Positions 8,041-13,427 of a DNA stretch of 13,427 bases are shown piece after piece. This stretch comes from CAYVLI01 sp964452105 [NCBI: uncultured Nitrospinota bacterium] (GTDB lineage: Bacteria > JAUXIQ01): positions 1 to 13,427 of the forward strand of contig CAYVLI010000031.1 in assembly GCA_964452105.1 (NCBI GenBank). Direction: 5' to 3'. The first letter of the stretch is position 1; the number at the start of each line of letters is the position of its first letter. The notes beneath the pieces are model-generated. The model saw nothing but the letters and a program-made list of their open reading frames with translations. It was not told the DNA's origin and did no database searches. The position numbers were made by a program, and so were the translations under genes.

Positions 8041-8484
8041 ATGAGGAGAGAAGAAATGGTCCGGGCGCTGAGAAGTATGCTTCTGGCGGAACTGAGCGCC
8101 GTAGAGCTGTACACGGCGCATGCGGAGGCCATTGAGGAAGAGGAGATAGCCAGGGGCGTGAGGGCTATCCTGGAAGCGGAAAAGGAGCATGCGCAAAAAT
8201 TTATGCAGTGCATCAGGGCCATGGGCGGAAAATTGCCGCGGGAAGCGGCCAGAGCAGCTGCGGTAGGAAGGTCTGCGGGGGCTGCCGGAAGCGGGAACGT
8301 CGTGGAGATGCTGGAGAAAGAGCTTGCCGAGGAACAGCAGGCCATAAGGGAATACTGCAGGCTGGTGGAGAAGATGGAGTTCGATGATGATATTCTGCTG
8401 ATGTTTGCATTGCAGTTGGTGGACGAGGTCGGGCATGCGATGTGGTTGAAGAAGAATATATCGAAGCTGAGGGAAGAATCGTAA
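8041..8484 (+). CDS. Ferritin-like diiron protein (rubrerythrin/bacterioferritin type)
   Basis: This 147-aa all-helical cytoplasmic protein is predicted to bind a diiron site. The first helix pair carries Glu residues in AELSAVELY and an E-x-x-H in EAEKEHAQ. The second pair carries ELAEEQQAIREY and another E-x-x-H in VDEVGHAMW. Two E-x-x-H motifs in a four-helix bundle are the hallmark of the ferritin-like superfamily. There is no rubredoxin domain, so it is not a complete rubrerythrin. An Ala/Gly-rich link (about residues 63-83) joins the halves. ATG 8041 is preferred because GAGGAGGG lies about eight bases upstream; an in-frame TTG 19 codons earlier lacks such a site. Roles in iron handling or peroxide/O2 detoxification are inferred from the family. 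The selenoprotein gene begins 81 bases downstream. Confidence 0.8.
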   Translation: MRREEMVRALRSMLLAELSAVELYTAHAEAIEEEEIARGVRAILEAEKEHAQKFMQCIRAMGGKLPREAARAAAVGRSAGAAGSGNVVEMLEKELAEEQQAIREYCRLVEKMEFDDDILLMFALQLVDEVGHAMWLKKNISKLREES

Positions 8485-8565
8485 ACATTTTGATAGGGAT
8501 ATGTTGAAATTGGTTAAAGTCGACCTCACATTTGCAGATGACCCTAAATGAGAGACAAGGAGACT

Positions 8566-8790
8566 ATGTCTGAGAAAGTCATCATCTACGGCAAGGAAAC
8601 CTGACCCTTCACCAATGCGGCCCGTAAGGGTTACGGGGATAAGGGGGTTGACGTTGTATATGTGGATGTCCTGAAAGACAGCGAGGCCATGAAGAAGATG
8701 CTCGAGATATCCGGAGGCAGGAAGGATGTGCCGGTAATAGTTGAGGGGGCCGGTGTGTCCATAGGCTACGGAGGCAGTTGAGGCGTCTGA
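8566..8790 (+). CDS. Glutaredoxin-like selenoprotein with two selenocysteines (Uxx-star type)
   Basis: The frame is 74 codons if both internal TGA codons (8602-8604 and 8779-8781) are read as selenocysteine; TGA at 8788-8790 ends it. The protein has a compact thioredoxin fold: strand KVIIYG, active site U13-P-F-T16 where glutaredoxins have C-P-F/Y-C/S/T, strand VDVVYVDV, a helix, and a cis-Pro segment DVPVIVEG (Pro56). The C-terminal tail is GYGGSUGV, with U72 third from the end. The U-x-x-stop ending and the glutaredoxin-like body match what I recall of the 'Uxx-star' family. Both UGA codons lie where redox Cys would be expected, and the frame stays intact and protein-like on both sides of each. 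AAGGAG (8557-8562) stands three bases before ATG; an in-frame ATG at 8548 is the alternative. TGA acts as a normal stop elsewhere in the window, so this is not a changed code. Its likely role is thiol/selenol redox chemistry beside the ferritin-like gene. Confidence 0.9.
8621..8637 (+). promoter_or_regulatory. Candidate bacterial SECIS for the first UGA
   Basis: CCCGTAA (8621-8627), loop GGG (8628-8630) and TTACGGG (8631-8637) form a perfect 7-bp hairpin inside the coding sequence. The apical loop starts with G, 23 bases after the UGA at 8602-8604. That fits the general bacterial SECIS description: a small loop with an early G, roughly 16-37 nt after the UGA. A competing helix pairs 8602-8609 with 8626-8633 and would include the UGA itself. 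The two structures exclude each other. Confidence 0.65.
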
Positions 8791-8792
8791 GC

Positions 8793-8809
8793 TTCGGCCG
8801 TGCGCCGAA
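8793..8809 (+). promoter_or_regulatory. Candidate bacterial SECIS for the second UGA, beyond the stop codon
   Basis: TTCGGC (8793-8798), loop CGTGC (8799-8803) and GCCGAA (8804-8809) form a 6-bp hairpin. The loop has G in second position and begins 17 bases after the UGA at 8779-8781. The hairpin starts just after the real stop at 8788-8790, so it is unconstrained by coding. This supports a function in selenocysteine insertion. No T-run follows, so it does not look like a terminator. Confidence 0.6.
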
Positions 8810-8863
8810 TCGGGCATAATGAGAGGAAACAGCGACCGCCGGCAGAGGGAGCTAACTGAGCAT

Positions 8864-8881
8864 GGTTGCTGCTGAGCAACC
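8864..8881. terminator. Perfect 7-bp hairpin between convergent genes
   Basis: GGTTGCT (8864-8870), loop GCTG and AGCAACC (8875-8881) lie between the selenoprotein gene (+) and the end of the TlpA-like gene (-). The position suits a bidirectional transcription end or RNA-stabilising hairpin. Neither strand has the U-run of an intrinsic terminator. Confidence 0.35.
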
Positions 8882-8905
8882 GGAGCGGACGGCGCCCAAG
8901 CGATG

Positions 8906-9502
8906 CTATTCTGTCAGTTTTTTGAAGAATTCGATAAATTCCGGTGTGGACCAGTCCCGAGGGCCTATGGCTTTGAAGGCCAGGCGGCCTTCCTTGTCCA
9001 ATATAAAGCTTTCGGGCACGCCGGTGGTGGCGTAGAGCCTTTTTATCTTCCCCTGGTTATCCAGCAGGGCGGGGAAGGTCAGCTTGTATTTTTCCATGAA
9101 AGGTCTGACGACCTGTTCACCGAGGACGTCTATGCTGACGGCAAGTATTTCCAATCCCATTTCTTTCGTCTGCTGGTAGAGTTTTTCCATTGAGGGCATC
9201 TCATCGATACAGGTGGGGCACCAAGTGGCCCAGATATTTATAAAAACCACCTTACCGCGCAGTGATGAGAGTGTGACCATGTTGCCGTCCAGGTCAGGGA
9301 AAGTAAAGTCCGGAGCCATCTCTCCCACCTGCAACGGCCGGGACTTTACCTTGACCTTCTTTTCTCCGAACACGAAGGTGAAGACGACTATGCCTATCAC
9401 TACAAGGATGGGTATGACGAGCAGGTAGTGGATGGCCTTCTTTTCCTTCTCTATTACTGCTTCTTCTGGTTGTCCGGCTTCGGTGGTGTCTTTATCAGCC
9501 AT
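8906..9502 (-). CDS. Membrane-anchored TlpA/ResA-like thiol-disulfide oxidoreductase
   Basis: This 198-aa thioredoxin-fold protein acts outside the cytoplasmic membrane. A charged cytoplasmic head (1-24) is followed by one TM anchor (about 25-45) with no clear cleavage site. The AhpC/TSA-Redoxin-type domain then shows APDFTFPDLDG (63-73), the active site WCPTC (94-98) in FINIWATWCPTC, EILAVSID, and the cis-Pro segment TGVPESF (Pro163). ResA/TlpA relatives reduce disulfides in exported proteins such as apocytochrome c. The partner here is unknown. Its ATG shares one base with the stop of the zinc-ribbon gene (TGATG), so the two are translationally coupled. It is the last gene of the three-gene cluster. 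Confidence 0.88.
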   Translation of the reverse strand: MADKDTTEAGQPEEAVIEKEKKAIHYLLVIPILVVIGIVVFTFVFGEKKVKVKSRPLQVGEMAPDFTFPDLDGNMVTLSSLRGKVVFINIWATWCPTCIDEMPSMEKLYQQTKEMGLEILAVSIDVLGEQVVRPFMEKYKLTFPALLDNQGKIKRLYATTGVPESFILDKEGRLAFKAIGPRDWSTPEFIEFFKKLTE

Positions 9503-10437
9503 CAGGTTCCTCTTTTAAGGGTATGTCCGCATGCGGGGCAAAATTTATATTTTCTCTCAAGCTTTGCGCCGCATTTGGGGCAGAAGTTCCAGCCACCGCG
9601 GCCCTCAGCCGTTCTTTCTTCAATATCGACGGCTTCCTCTTCCCTGGGGGAGGCCTTCTTAATGATTATCACAGCGGCTATTACTGCTGCAACTATTATA
9701 AGTATGATACCTGCGTATGTCCTATCGCTTGAGCCGGCTTTAAGACCCGAAGCTGTTTTTTGGCCCTGAGCCGAGGCAGGTCTTTCTGCACCCTGCTTTA
9801 CGGACTTTTGCCTGGCTACAGAAGGGTTGGGATCATCCTTTTTGTAAGAGACCATCAGGTTCACGCTGTTTTCAGATTGAAGGTTGCTGAAATTGTATCT
9901 GAAGTATGTGAAGCCCCGGGGGTCTGTGAAGCTGTCTTCTGTTTTTGGAGTTATCTGGAAGTCTTCAGCCTTGAGGGGTTTCTGAATTGTAACACGCAGG
10001 TTGGCCACGGGATACTTGTTTTCTATCTTTTGTTCGAAAGACTTGAGCGCCCCGCCGGGGAAGGGATCGTAATAATACTCCAGGAAAAAGCGGTTCTGAT
10101 TGAGATTGACTGATATGGCCTTACGGTCACCTTGCTGGATGATTTTGTAGTCCTGCCAGAGCTGCTGTCCATCCGGCGCATCTATGCCGGCGCCGTTTAT
10201 CTCTGCATCTTCGGGGATATAAAAGTCCGCCCAGAGGGGGAAGGCCGATCCTTCTTCGAACTCCCCGTGGTAGATTACCAGGATACGCGGGTCATCATAC
10301 TCGGGCCATACCGATACGTTCAATCTGTTTATTTTTAATTCGGTATCCTGGCCGAGTGCGTGTTTCGGGGATAAATATGCCAGTGCGCTCAGGATTAGAA
10401 GGATAAAAATTGCAGTTTTTGCTCTTTTTAGTTTCAT
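9502..10437 (-). CDS. Exported-domain membrane protein with C-terminal zinc ribbon
   Basis: I do not recognise a named family for the main domain of this 311-aa protein. It begins with a signal peptide (MKLKRAKTAIFILLILSALA, probable cleavage near HALGQ, about residue 29). A beta-rich extracytoplasmic domain (about 30-200) rich in aromatic and Pro residues follows, then a low-complexity Ser/Ala/Lys/Gln linker (about 203-238), a TM helix (241-260), and a cytoplasmic tail ending in a zinc ribbon FCPKCG...FCPACG (Cys286, 289, 300, 303). The predicted topology is outside-in. An open frame extends 50 codons further upstream but overlaps the previous gene, and its residues do not resemble a signal peptide, so ATG 10437 is preferred; the ribosome site there is weak (GGAAAC). 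It lies between two TlpA-like genes and is coupled to the second, suggesting a role in the same thiol-redox or assembly system. Confidence 0.75.
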   Translation of the reverse strand: MKLKRAKTAIFILLILSALAYLSPKHALGQDTELKINRLNVSVWPEYDDPRILVIYHGEFEEGSAFPLWADFYIPEDAEINGAGIDAPDGQQLWQDYKIIQQGDRKAISVNLNQNRFFLEYYYDPFPGGALKSFEQKIENKYPVANLRVTIQKPLKAEDFQITPKTEDSFTDPRGFTYFRYNFSNLQSENSVNLMVSYKKDDPNPSVARQKSVKQGAERPASAQGQKTASGLKAGSSDRTYAGIILIIVAAVIAAVIIIKKASPREEEAVDIEERTAEGRGGWNFCPKCGAKLERKYKFCPACGHTLKRGT

Positions 10438-10525
10438 ATTGTTTCCAATCGCAGTTGTTCTTTTTTCCTTATCGATGTTTTTGGCCGTGTGGTTTAACAG
10501 GAAATTTTTGGTGGGATGAACCTTT

Positions 10526-11260
10526 TCAAATTTCGCACTGGGGTCCTTTTTGCAGATTCTTGATGAGCTGTACGGCTTCCTCTCCATCCCACTTACGGGC
10601 TCCTATCGCCTTGCCTGCGATGTTCCCCCGGCAATCTATCAGGTAACTTATGGGGACGGACACGACGCTGTACTTCCGGCTAACTCTGCGATCCGGGTCC
10701 AGGAGGGCGGGGAAACTAAGGCCCATTTCCTTCATGAAGGGAACGACTGCATTGCTTCCCGTGCGATCTATGGATACCGCCAGTATCTCGAAGTTTGTGC
10801 CTTTTAAGGTCTGGTACAGCTTCTCCATTCGAGGCATCTCTTCCCTGCATGGCGGGCACCAGGTGGCCCAGAAATTTAGAAAGACAACGCTGCCCCTGTA
10901 ATCTTTCAGGCTTATGTTAGGCAGTTTCCCTGCATCATCGGAGGTTTTTCCCCCACCCCACCTCTTTTCTGCCCACTTCATGATTTTATCAAATGAACCG
11001 GTGATTTTTGTTTCCCCCGTCTCATCGATGGTGGTCTTCACATCTTGCTGTTCCCCCTGCTCTTTATTGTCGGCGACCGCTGCGGCCTGGAGATTTACAG
11101 CGGGGAGCGTGAATTCAAAGGCTTTAATCTCCTTGTCCATTTTCAAAATCTGCAGAGCTTTCATATAGTCTTGTTCGGCGGACAACTTAGCGGTCAGGCT
11201 CAAAAAAATCGTCAGGGCTGCGACCACACTCAGCCCTTTAACGTTCTTTTTCGACATCAT
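10526..11260 (-). CDS. Exported TlpA/ResA-like oxidoreductase with an internal insertion
   Basis: This 244-aa protein begins with a signal peptide (KKNVKGLSVVAALTIFLSLTAKLSAEQ, cleavage near residue 28). Its C-terminal thioredoxin domain has FLNFWATWCPPC with the WCPPC active site (134-138), EILAVSID, and a cis-Pro in VSVPISY (Pro203). The strand that normally opens the domain appears as FEFTLPAVNLQ (48-58), but its usual continuation (LPNISLKDYRGSVV) comes only at 113. About 55 hydrophilic residues, including a Trp-rich AEKRWGG stretch, are inserted between them. Two extra Cys lie near the C-terminus (210, 242). ATG at 11260 or the next codon can serve as start; GAGGG lies upstream. It is first in a cluster with the zinc-ribbon protein and a second TlpA-like protein. 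A role in reducing exported disulfides or in cytochrome c assembly is inferred from the family. Confidence 0.87.
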   Translation of the reverse strand: MMSKKNVKGLSVVAALTIFLSLTAKLSAEQDYMKALQILKMDKEIKAFEFTLPAVNLQAAAVADNKEQGEQQDVKTTIDETGETKITGSFDKIMKWAEKRWGGGKTSDDAGKLPNISLKDYRGSVVFLNFWATWCPPCREEMPRMEKLYQTLKGTNFEILAVSIDRTGSNAVVPFMKEMGLSFPALLDPDRRVSRKYSVVSVPISYLIDCRGNIAGKAIGARKWDGEEAVQLIKNLQKGPQCEI

Positions 11261-11378
11261 GAAGCCCTCGATGGGAGGCTGGTTAAATGGCTTTCGCCCT
11301 GATTCAGATGTTGAAAGGGAAAGCCGGTTAGCGGAAACCGTAAAAAACAGCTCATATCTGACTAATTACACTGATAAA

Positions 11379-11407
11379 ATTATACTTCAAACTCGTGGTG
11401 CTGTCCA
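11379..11407 (-). promoter_or_regulatory. Strong candidate promoter for the TlpA/zinc-ribbon cluster
   Basis: On the - strand TGGACA (11407-11402, five of six consensus bases) and a perfect TATAAT (11384-11379) are separated by exactly 17 bases. The leader to the start at 11260 would be about 110 nt and includes a 5-bp hairpin (11325-11329 with 11336-11340). Confidence 0.55.
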
Positions 11408-11410
11408 ATA

Positions 11411-11439
11411 TTTAGAGTTTATTCGACATGACTTATACT
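11411..11439 (+). promoter_or_regulatory. Candidate promoter for the MFS exporter gene
   Basis: TTTAGA (11411-11416) and TATACT (11434-11439) are 17 bases apart. The leader to the ATG at 11562 would be about 115 nt. The -35 box lies three bases from the -35 box of the divergent promoter, so the two may compete or share a regulator. The rest of the 301-base gap holds nothing else I can support. Confidence 0.4.
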
Positions 11440-11561
11440 GATGGAATAGACGGGTGTGGCTTCTTTATAGAATGCTGGAGCGGTGTAAGCAGGTGGAATA
11501 TGTGATATAAACAAGGGCTTAGTATTCTGGGAATTATTTCTGTGCCTCGGAGCCTCAGTTC

Positions 11562-13094
11562 ATGAGCTTGTCATATAACGAATACGTGGCGGTAAATCCG
11601 CGCTATAAGTGGTTCCTTACGCTTTCCCTGTTCATATCCTCCATGATGACCGAATTGAACTATCTGATTGTGCCCATCGGCCTTCCCAAAGTCATGTCGT
11701 TCATGGGAGCCACGGTGGAGAGCATCCAGTGGGTTCAGGTGGGTTATCTGCTCTCCTCTACGGTGACCATGGGCAGCATGGGATGGCTTGCGGAGGTTAT
11801 CGGTTACAAGAGGCTGTATCAGGGATGCATAGCCCTGTTCGCCATAAGCTCAGGGTTATGCGGGCTGGCCTGGAACGTGGAGTCGCTGGTGGTTTTTCGC
11901 CTCTTCCAGGGCCTTGGGGGAGGCGCCGTCTGGCCTCTGGGGGTAGCAATTCTCGTGGAGACTTTCCCTGATGAGGAGCGGGGGACGGGGCTGGGCGTGT
12001 TCAGCGTGGGCGCGACGCTTATCCCTTATGCCCTTGGCCCGAGCCTGGGAGGTTACTTGCTGGAGCACCTCAACTGGCGAATAATGTTTTTCATCAACCT
12101 TCCCATAGGGGTCGTTGGCCTGTTTCTGGTGAGCATCATAATGCGAGAGATACGTTCAGGGGCGAAGATGGCCTTCGACTTCCCGGGGTTCGCCACCCTT
12201 ACCCTTTTCCTGGTAACCATTCTGCTGGCGCTTAGCCAGGTGCACAGAAAGGGGTGGGATTCCAGCTACATAATGCTTCTGCTGGTGGTGGCGTTTGCGG
12301 CCGCCGTAGCTTTCGTCCTGTTAGAGTTGAATACCAGAAACCCTTTCGTGGATCTGAAACTTTTCAGGCACTACAATTTTTCGCTGAGCATACTGACCAT
12401 GATATTGTACGGCACCACTTTTTATTCATCAGCCTTCCTTCTCCCCATACTCCTGATCAACATCATGGATTATACGGTGCTGCAGATGGGTCTGATGATG
12501 GTGCCCGGCTCCATAGTCTCTTCCGTTCTTTTGCTGACGTCGGGCTGGATGGCGGACAGGTGGGACTCGAGGGTCCTCATAGCGCTGGGTGTGGCGCTGG
12601 GGATATTCTCCATGCTGATACATGCCGGGGTGAACTTTCAGACTTCAGCGGCAACCATAATATTTATGCTGGCGCTGAGGGGTGCGGGCGCTGGGATGCT
12701 CTTCATACCTCTCACCAAGGTGGCCATGCGTGGAATCCCGGCGGGCAGGATGGGCATGGCTTCAGGTTATCTGATGCTGGTGCTGGTCATAGGGGGTTCG
12801 TTCGGCATCGCCGTTTTCAATACCGCACTGGAGAAGAGGATAGATTTTCATGGCGCGGTGAACAGCGATCTGGTAAATCTCACCTCCACGGGATTTAACC
12901 TGGTTTATGAAAAGGTTCAGGGATTTTTCTCGTTCAGCGGGTTTACGGACGGGCAGGCGTCTTCGTTGTCGCTGTCGGTTCTTAAGGGGTTCATAGCAAA
13001 GGAGGGCCTGGTCAGGGCTTACAACGATGTTTTCCTGCTCATCGGCCTATTTCTCCTGGTGGTGCTGATTCCCATTTTTGCGATGAGGAGATAG
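11562..13094 (+). CDS. DHA2-family MFS multidrug-type exporter (14 TM)
   Basis: This 510-aa membrane protein belongs to the EmrB/QacA-type drug:proton antiporters. Length and hydrophobicity fit 14 TM helices. Visible signatures are RLFQGLGGGAVWPLG (motif B, about 113-127), the antiporter motif C region GATLIPYALGPSLGG (150-164), and the DHA2 signature NWRIMFFINLPIG (171-183). Two positions deviate. The motif D1 segment, usually with Asp in DxTIVNVALP, reads ELNYLIVPIGLP (31-42), so Asn33 may replace the membrane Asp. The loop motif A reads GWLAEVIGYKRLY (74-86) rather than GxLaDrxGrk. Substrate range or coupling may therefore differ from classical EmrB. ATG is preceded only by a weak GGAG nine bases away. 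No EmrA-like adaptor or TetR-type regulator is adjacent. Confidence 0.9.
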   Translation: MSLSYNEYVAVNPRYKWFLTLSLFISSMMTELNYLIVPIGLPKVMSFMGATVESIQWVQVGYLLSSTVTMGSMGWLAEVIGYKRLYQGCIALFAISSGLCGLAWNVESLVVFRLFQGLGGGAVWPLGVAILVETFPDEERGTGLGVFSVGATLIPYALGPSLGGYLLEHLNWRIMFFINLPIGVVGLFLVSIIMREIRSGAKMAFDFPGFATLTLFLVTILLALSQVHRKGWDSSYIMLLLVVAFAAAVAFVLLELNTRNPFVDLKLFRHYNFSLSILTMILYGTTFYSSAFLLPILLINIMDYTVLQMGLMMVPGSIVSSVLLLTSGWMADRWDSRVLIALGVALGIFSMLIHAGVNFQTSAATIIFMLALRGAGAGMLFIPLTKVAMRGIPAGRMGMASGYLMLVLVIGGSFGIAVFNTALEKRIDFHGAVNSDLVNLTSTGFNLVYEKVQGFFSFSGFTDGQASSLSLSVLKGFIAKEGLVRAYNDVFLLIGLFLLVVLIPIFAMRR

Positions 13095-13144
13095 TATGTT
13101 GTCTCATAAATAATATTAAATAATCTCGATGGCTGTCCGAACTT

Positions 13145-13172
13145 GTAGAGACAATTCATGGATTGTCTCTAC
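13145..13172. repeat. Perfect 11-bp palindromic element
   Basis: GTAGAGACAAT (13145-13155), loop TCATGG, ATTGTCTCTAC (13162-13172). Elements of this GTAGAGAC...GTCTCTAC type recur as dispersed extragenic palindromes in several bacterial groups (from memory). It lies 50 bases after the MFS gene and could also act as a transcript end, although no T-run follows. Confidence 0.6.
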
Positions 13173-13180
13173 TTACCGGC

Positions 13181-13263
13181 GAGATGCTTCGCCACGCCCC
13201 TGGCGGACTCAGCATGACAGTGCAAGCAACAAGCCTGTCATTCTGAGCGAAGCGAAGAATCTC
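13181..13263. repeat. Dispersed extragenic repeat with imperfect inverted arms (REP/MITE-like)
   Basis: The left arm GAGATGCTTCGC (13181-13192) pairs with GCGAAGAATCTC (13252-13263) with one mismatch. Inside it, TCAGCATGACAG (13209-13220) pairs with CTGTCATTCTGA (13235-13246), also with one mismatch. The right arm, containing CATTCTGAGCGAAGCGAAG, is a sequence I recall as a repetitive intergenic element in many bacterial genomes. A 16-base insert (13193-13208) makes the left arm longer. No transposase is present. Confidence 0.6.
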
Positions 13264-13332
13264 TGCTGCATTTCGTAAACGTATTTTTAAGACACCACAA
13301 TAGAAGAAGATGAATATAAAGGAAGGGCTGCA

Positions 13333-13427
13333 TTGACCTCTAAGATATTGCAACTGCTGGATTCGGAAGGAATCGAATACAGGCTGCTTCCTCATGCCAG
13401 GCCTGCTTATACGTGCGAAGCCGCTGC
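13333..13427 (+). CDS. Start of a YbaK/ProX-type aminoacyl-tRNA editing protein (cut by window end)
   Basis: Thirty-one codons are visible from TTG 13333, reading TSKILQLLDSEGIEYRLLPHARPAYTCEAAA. An N-terminal helix, G-I-E-Y, a conserved His and Y-T-x-E-A-A are the usual opening of YbaK/EbsC-type deacylases, which hydrolyse mischarged Cys- or Ala-tRNA(Pro) in the cytoplasm. The frame is open upstream only to a stop at 13288-13290, with no in-frame ATG or GTG, so TTG is the best start. AAGGAAGGG (13319-13327) lies a few bases before it. The gene continues beyond the window, so the catalytic Lys cannot be checked. Confidence 0.65.
   Translation, partial: MTSKILQLLDSEGIEYRLLPHARPAYTCEAA

Noticed and set aside
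7797-8135. 112-codon + strand frame between the QueG-like and ferritin-like genes
   Set aside because: It overlaps both real genes in a different frame, has an Arg-rich biased composition and no domain.
8602-8781. Selenoprotein gene as a pseudogene, or UGA read as Trp/Gly
   Set aside because: Two random stop mutations hitting precisely the two redox positions, with an otherwise intact frame, are unlikely. UGA is used as an ordinary stop in neighbouring genes and TGG encodes Trp throughout.
7978-8817. 279-codon open frame on the - strand, antisense to the ferritin-like gene and selenoprotein
   Set aside because: Its translation is low in recognisable motifs and rich in residues typical of antisense frames. 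It covers two well-supported + strand genes, each with a ribosome site and family motifs.
8864-8881. Classical intrinsic terminator after the selenoprotein gene
   Set aside because: The 7-bp stem is perfect but no U-run follows on either strand, so it is listed only as a weak terminator candidate.
1-13427. CRISPR array, integrase, transposase or phage genes
   Set aside because: No regularly spaced repeats and no recognisable recombinase or phage protein were found on either strand.

Overview
The window looks like chromosomal DNA of an anaerobic, selenocysteine-using bacterium. The low-O2 redox genes, the split MacAB-type exporter and the short dispersed repeats near the right end would fit a Dehalococcoidia/Chloroflexota or Desulfobacterota lineage. 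That placement is inference, because no rRNA or marker gene is present.

Layout. (1) 1-747 holds no convincing protein gene. About 364-595 folds on paper into one long imperfect rod with the general architecture of 6S RNA. (2) 748-3199 (+) is a two-gene unit: an acyl-CoA synthetase, then a nitronate monooxygenase/FabK-like flavoprotein in which the usual catalytic His position is Gln. (3) 6905-3239 (-) is a three-gene export operon: a MacA-like adaptor carrying an inserted LTxxQ (Spy/CpxP-like) segment, a MacB-type ATPase and a separate FtsX/MacB permease starting at TTG. (4) 7099-8790 (+) is a redox/stress group: a QueG-like double [4Fe-4S] protein, a ferritin-like diiron protein and a small glutaredoxin-like selenoprotein with two in-frame UGA codons. 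(5) 11260-8906 (-) is a thiol-redox cluster: an exported TlpA/ResA-like protein with an internal insertion, a signal-peptide/one-TM protein with a C-terminal zinc ribbon, and a membrane-anchored TlpA-like protein. (6) 11562-13094 (+) is a 14-TM-type DHA2 MFS exporter, divergent from (5). (7) 13145-13263 holds palindromic dispersed-repeat-like elements, followed by the first 31 codons of a YbaK/ProX-type aminoacyl-tRNA editing protein cut by the window end.

The best discovery is the selenoprotein at 8566-8790. Conventional ORF calling misses it because UGA occurs at codon 13 (the glutaredoxin active site, U-P-F-T) and codon 72 (third from the end, U-G-V-stop). Each UGA is followed at about the expected distance by a hairpin fitting the general description of a bacterial SECIS element. 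The second hairpin lies beyond the stop codon. The arrangement matches what I recall of the 'Uxx-star' glutaredoxin-like (seleno)protein family. Together the genes suggest a cell managing thiol/selenol redox balance and iron or oxidative stress, with two drug or metabolite efflux systems nearby.
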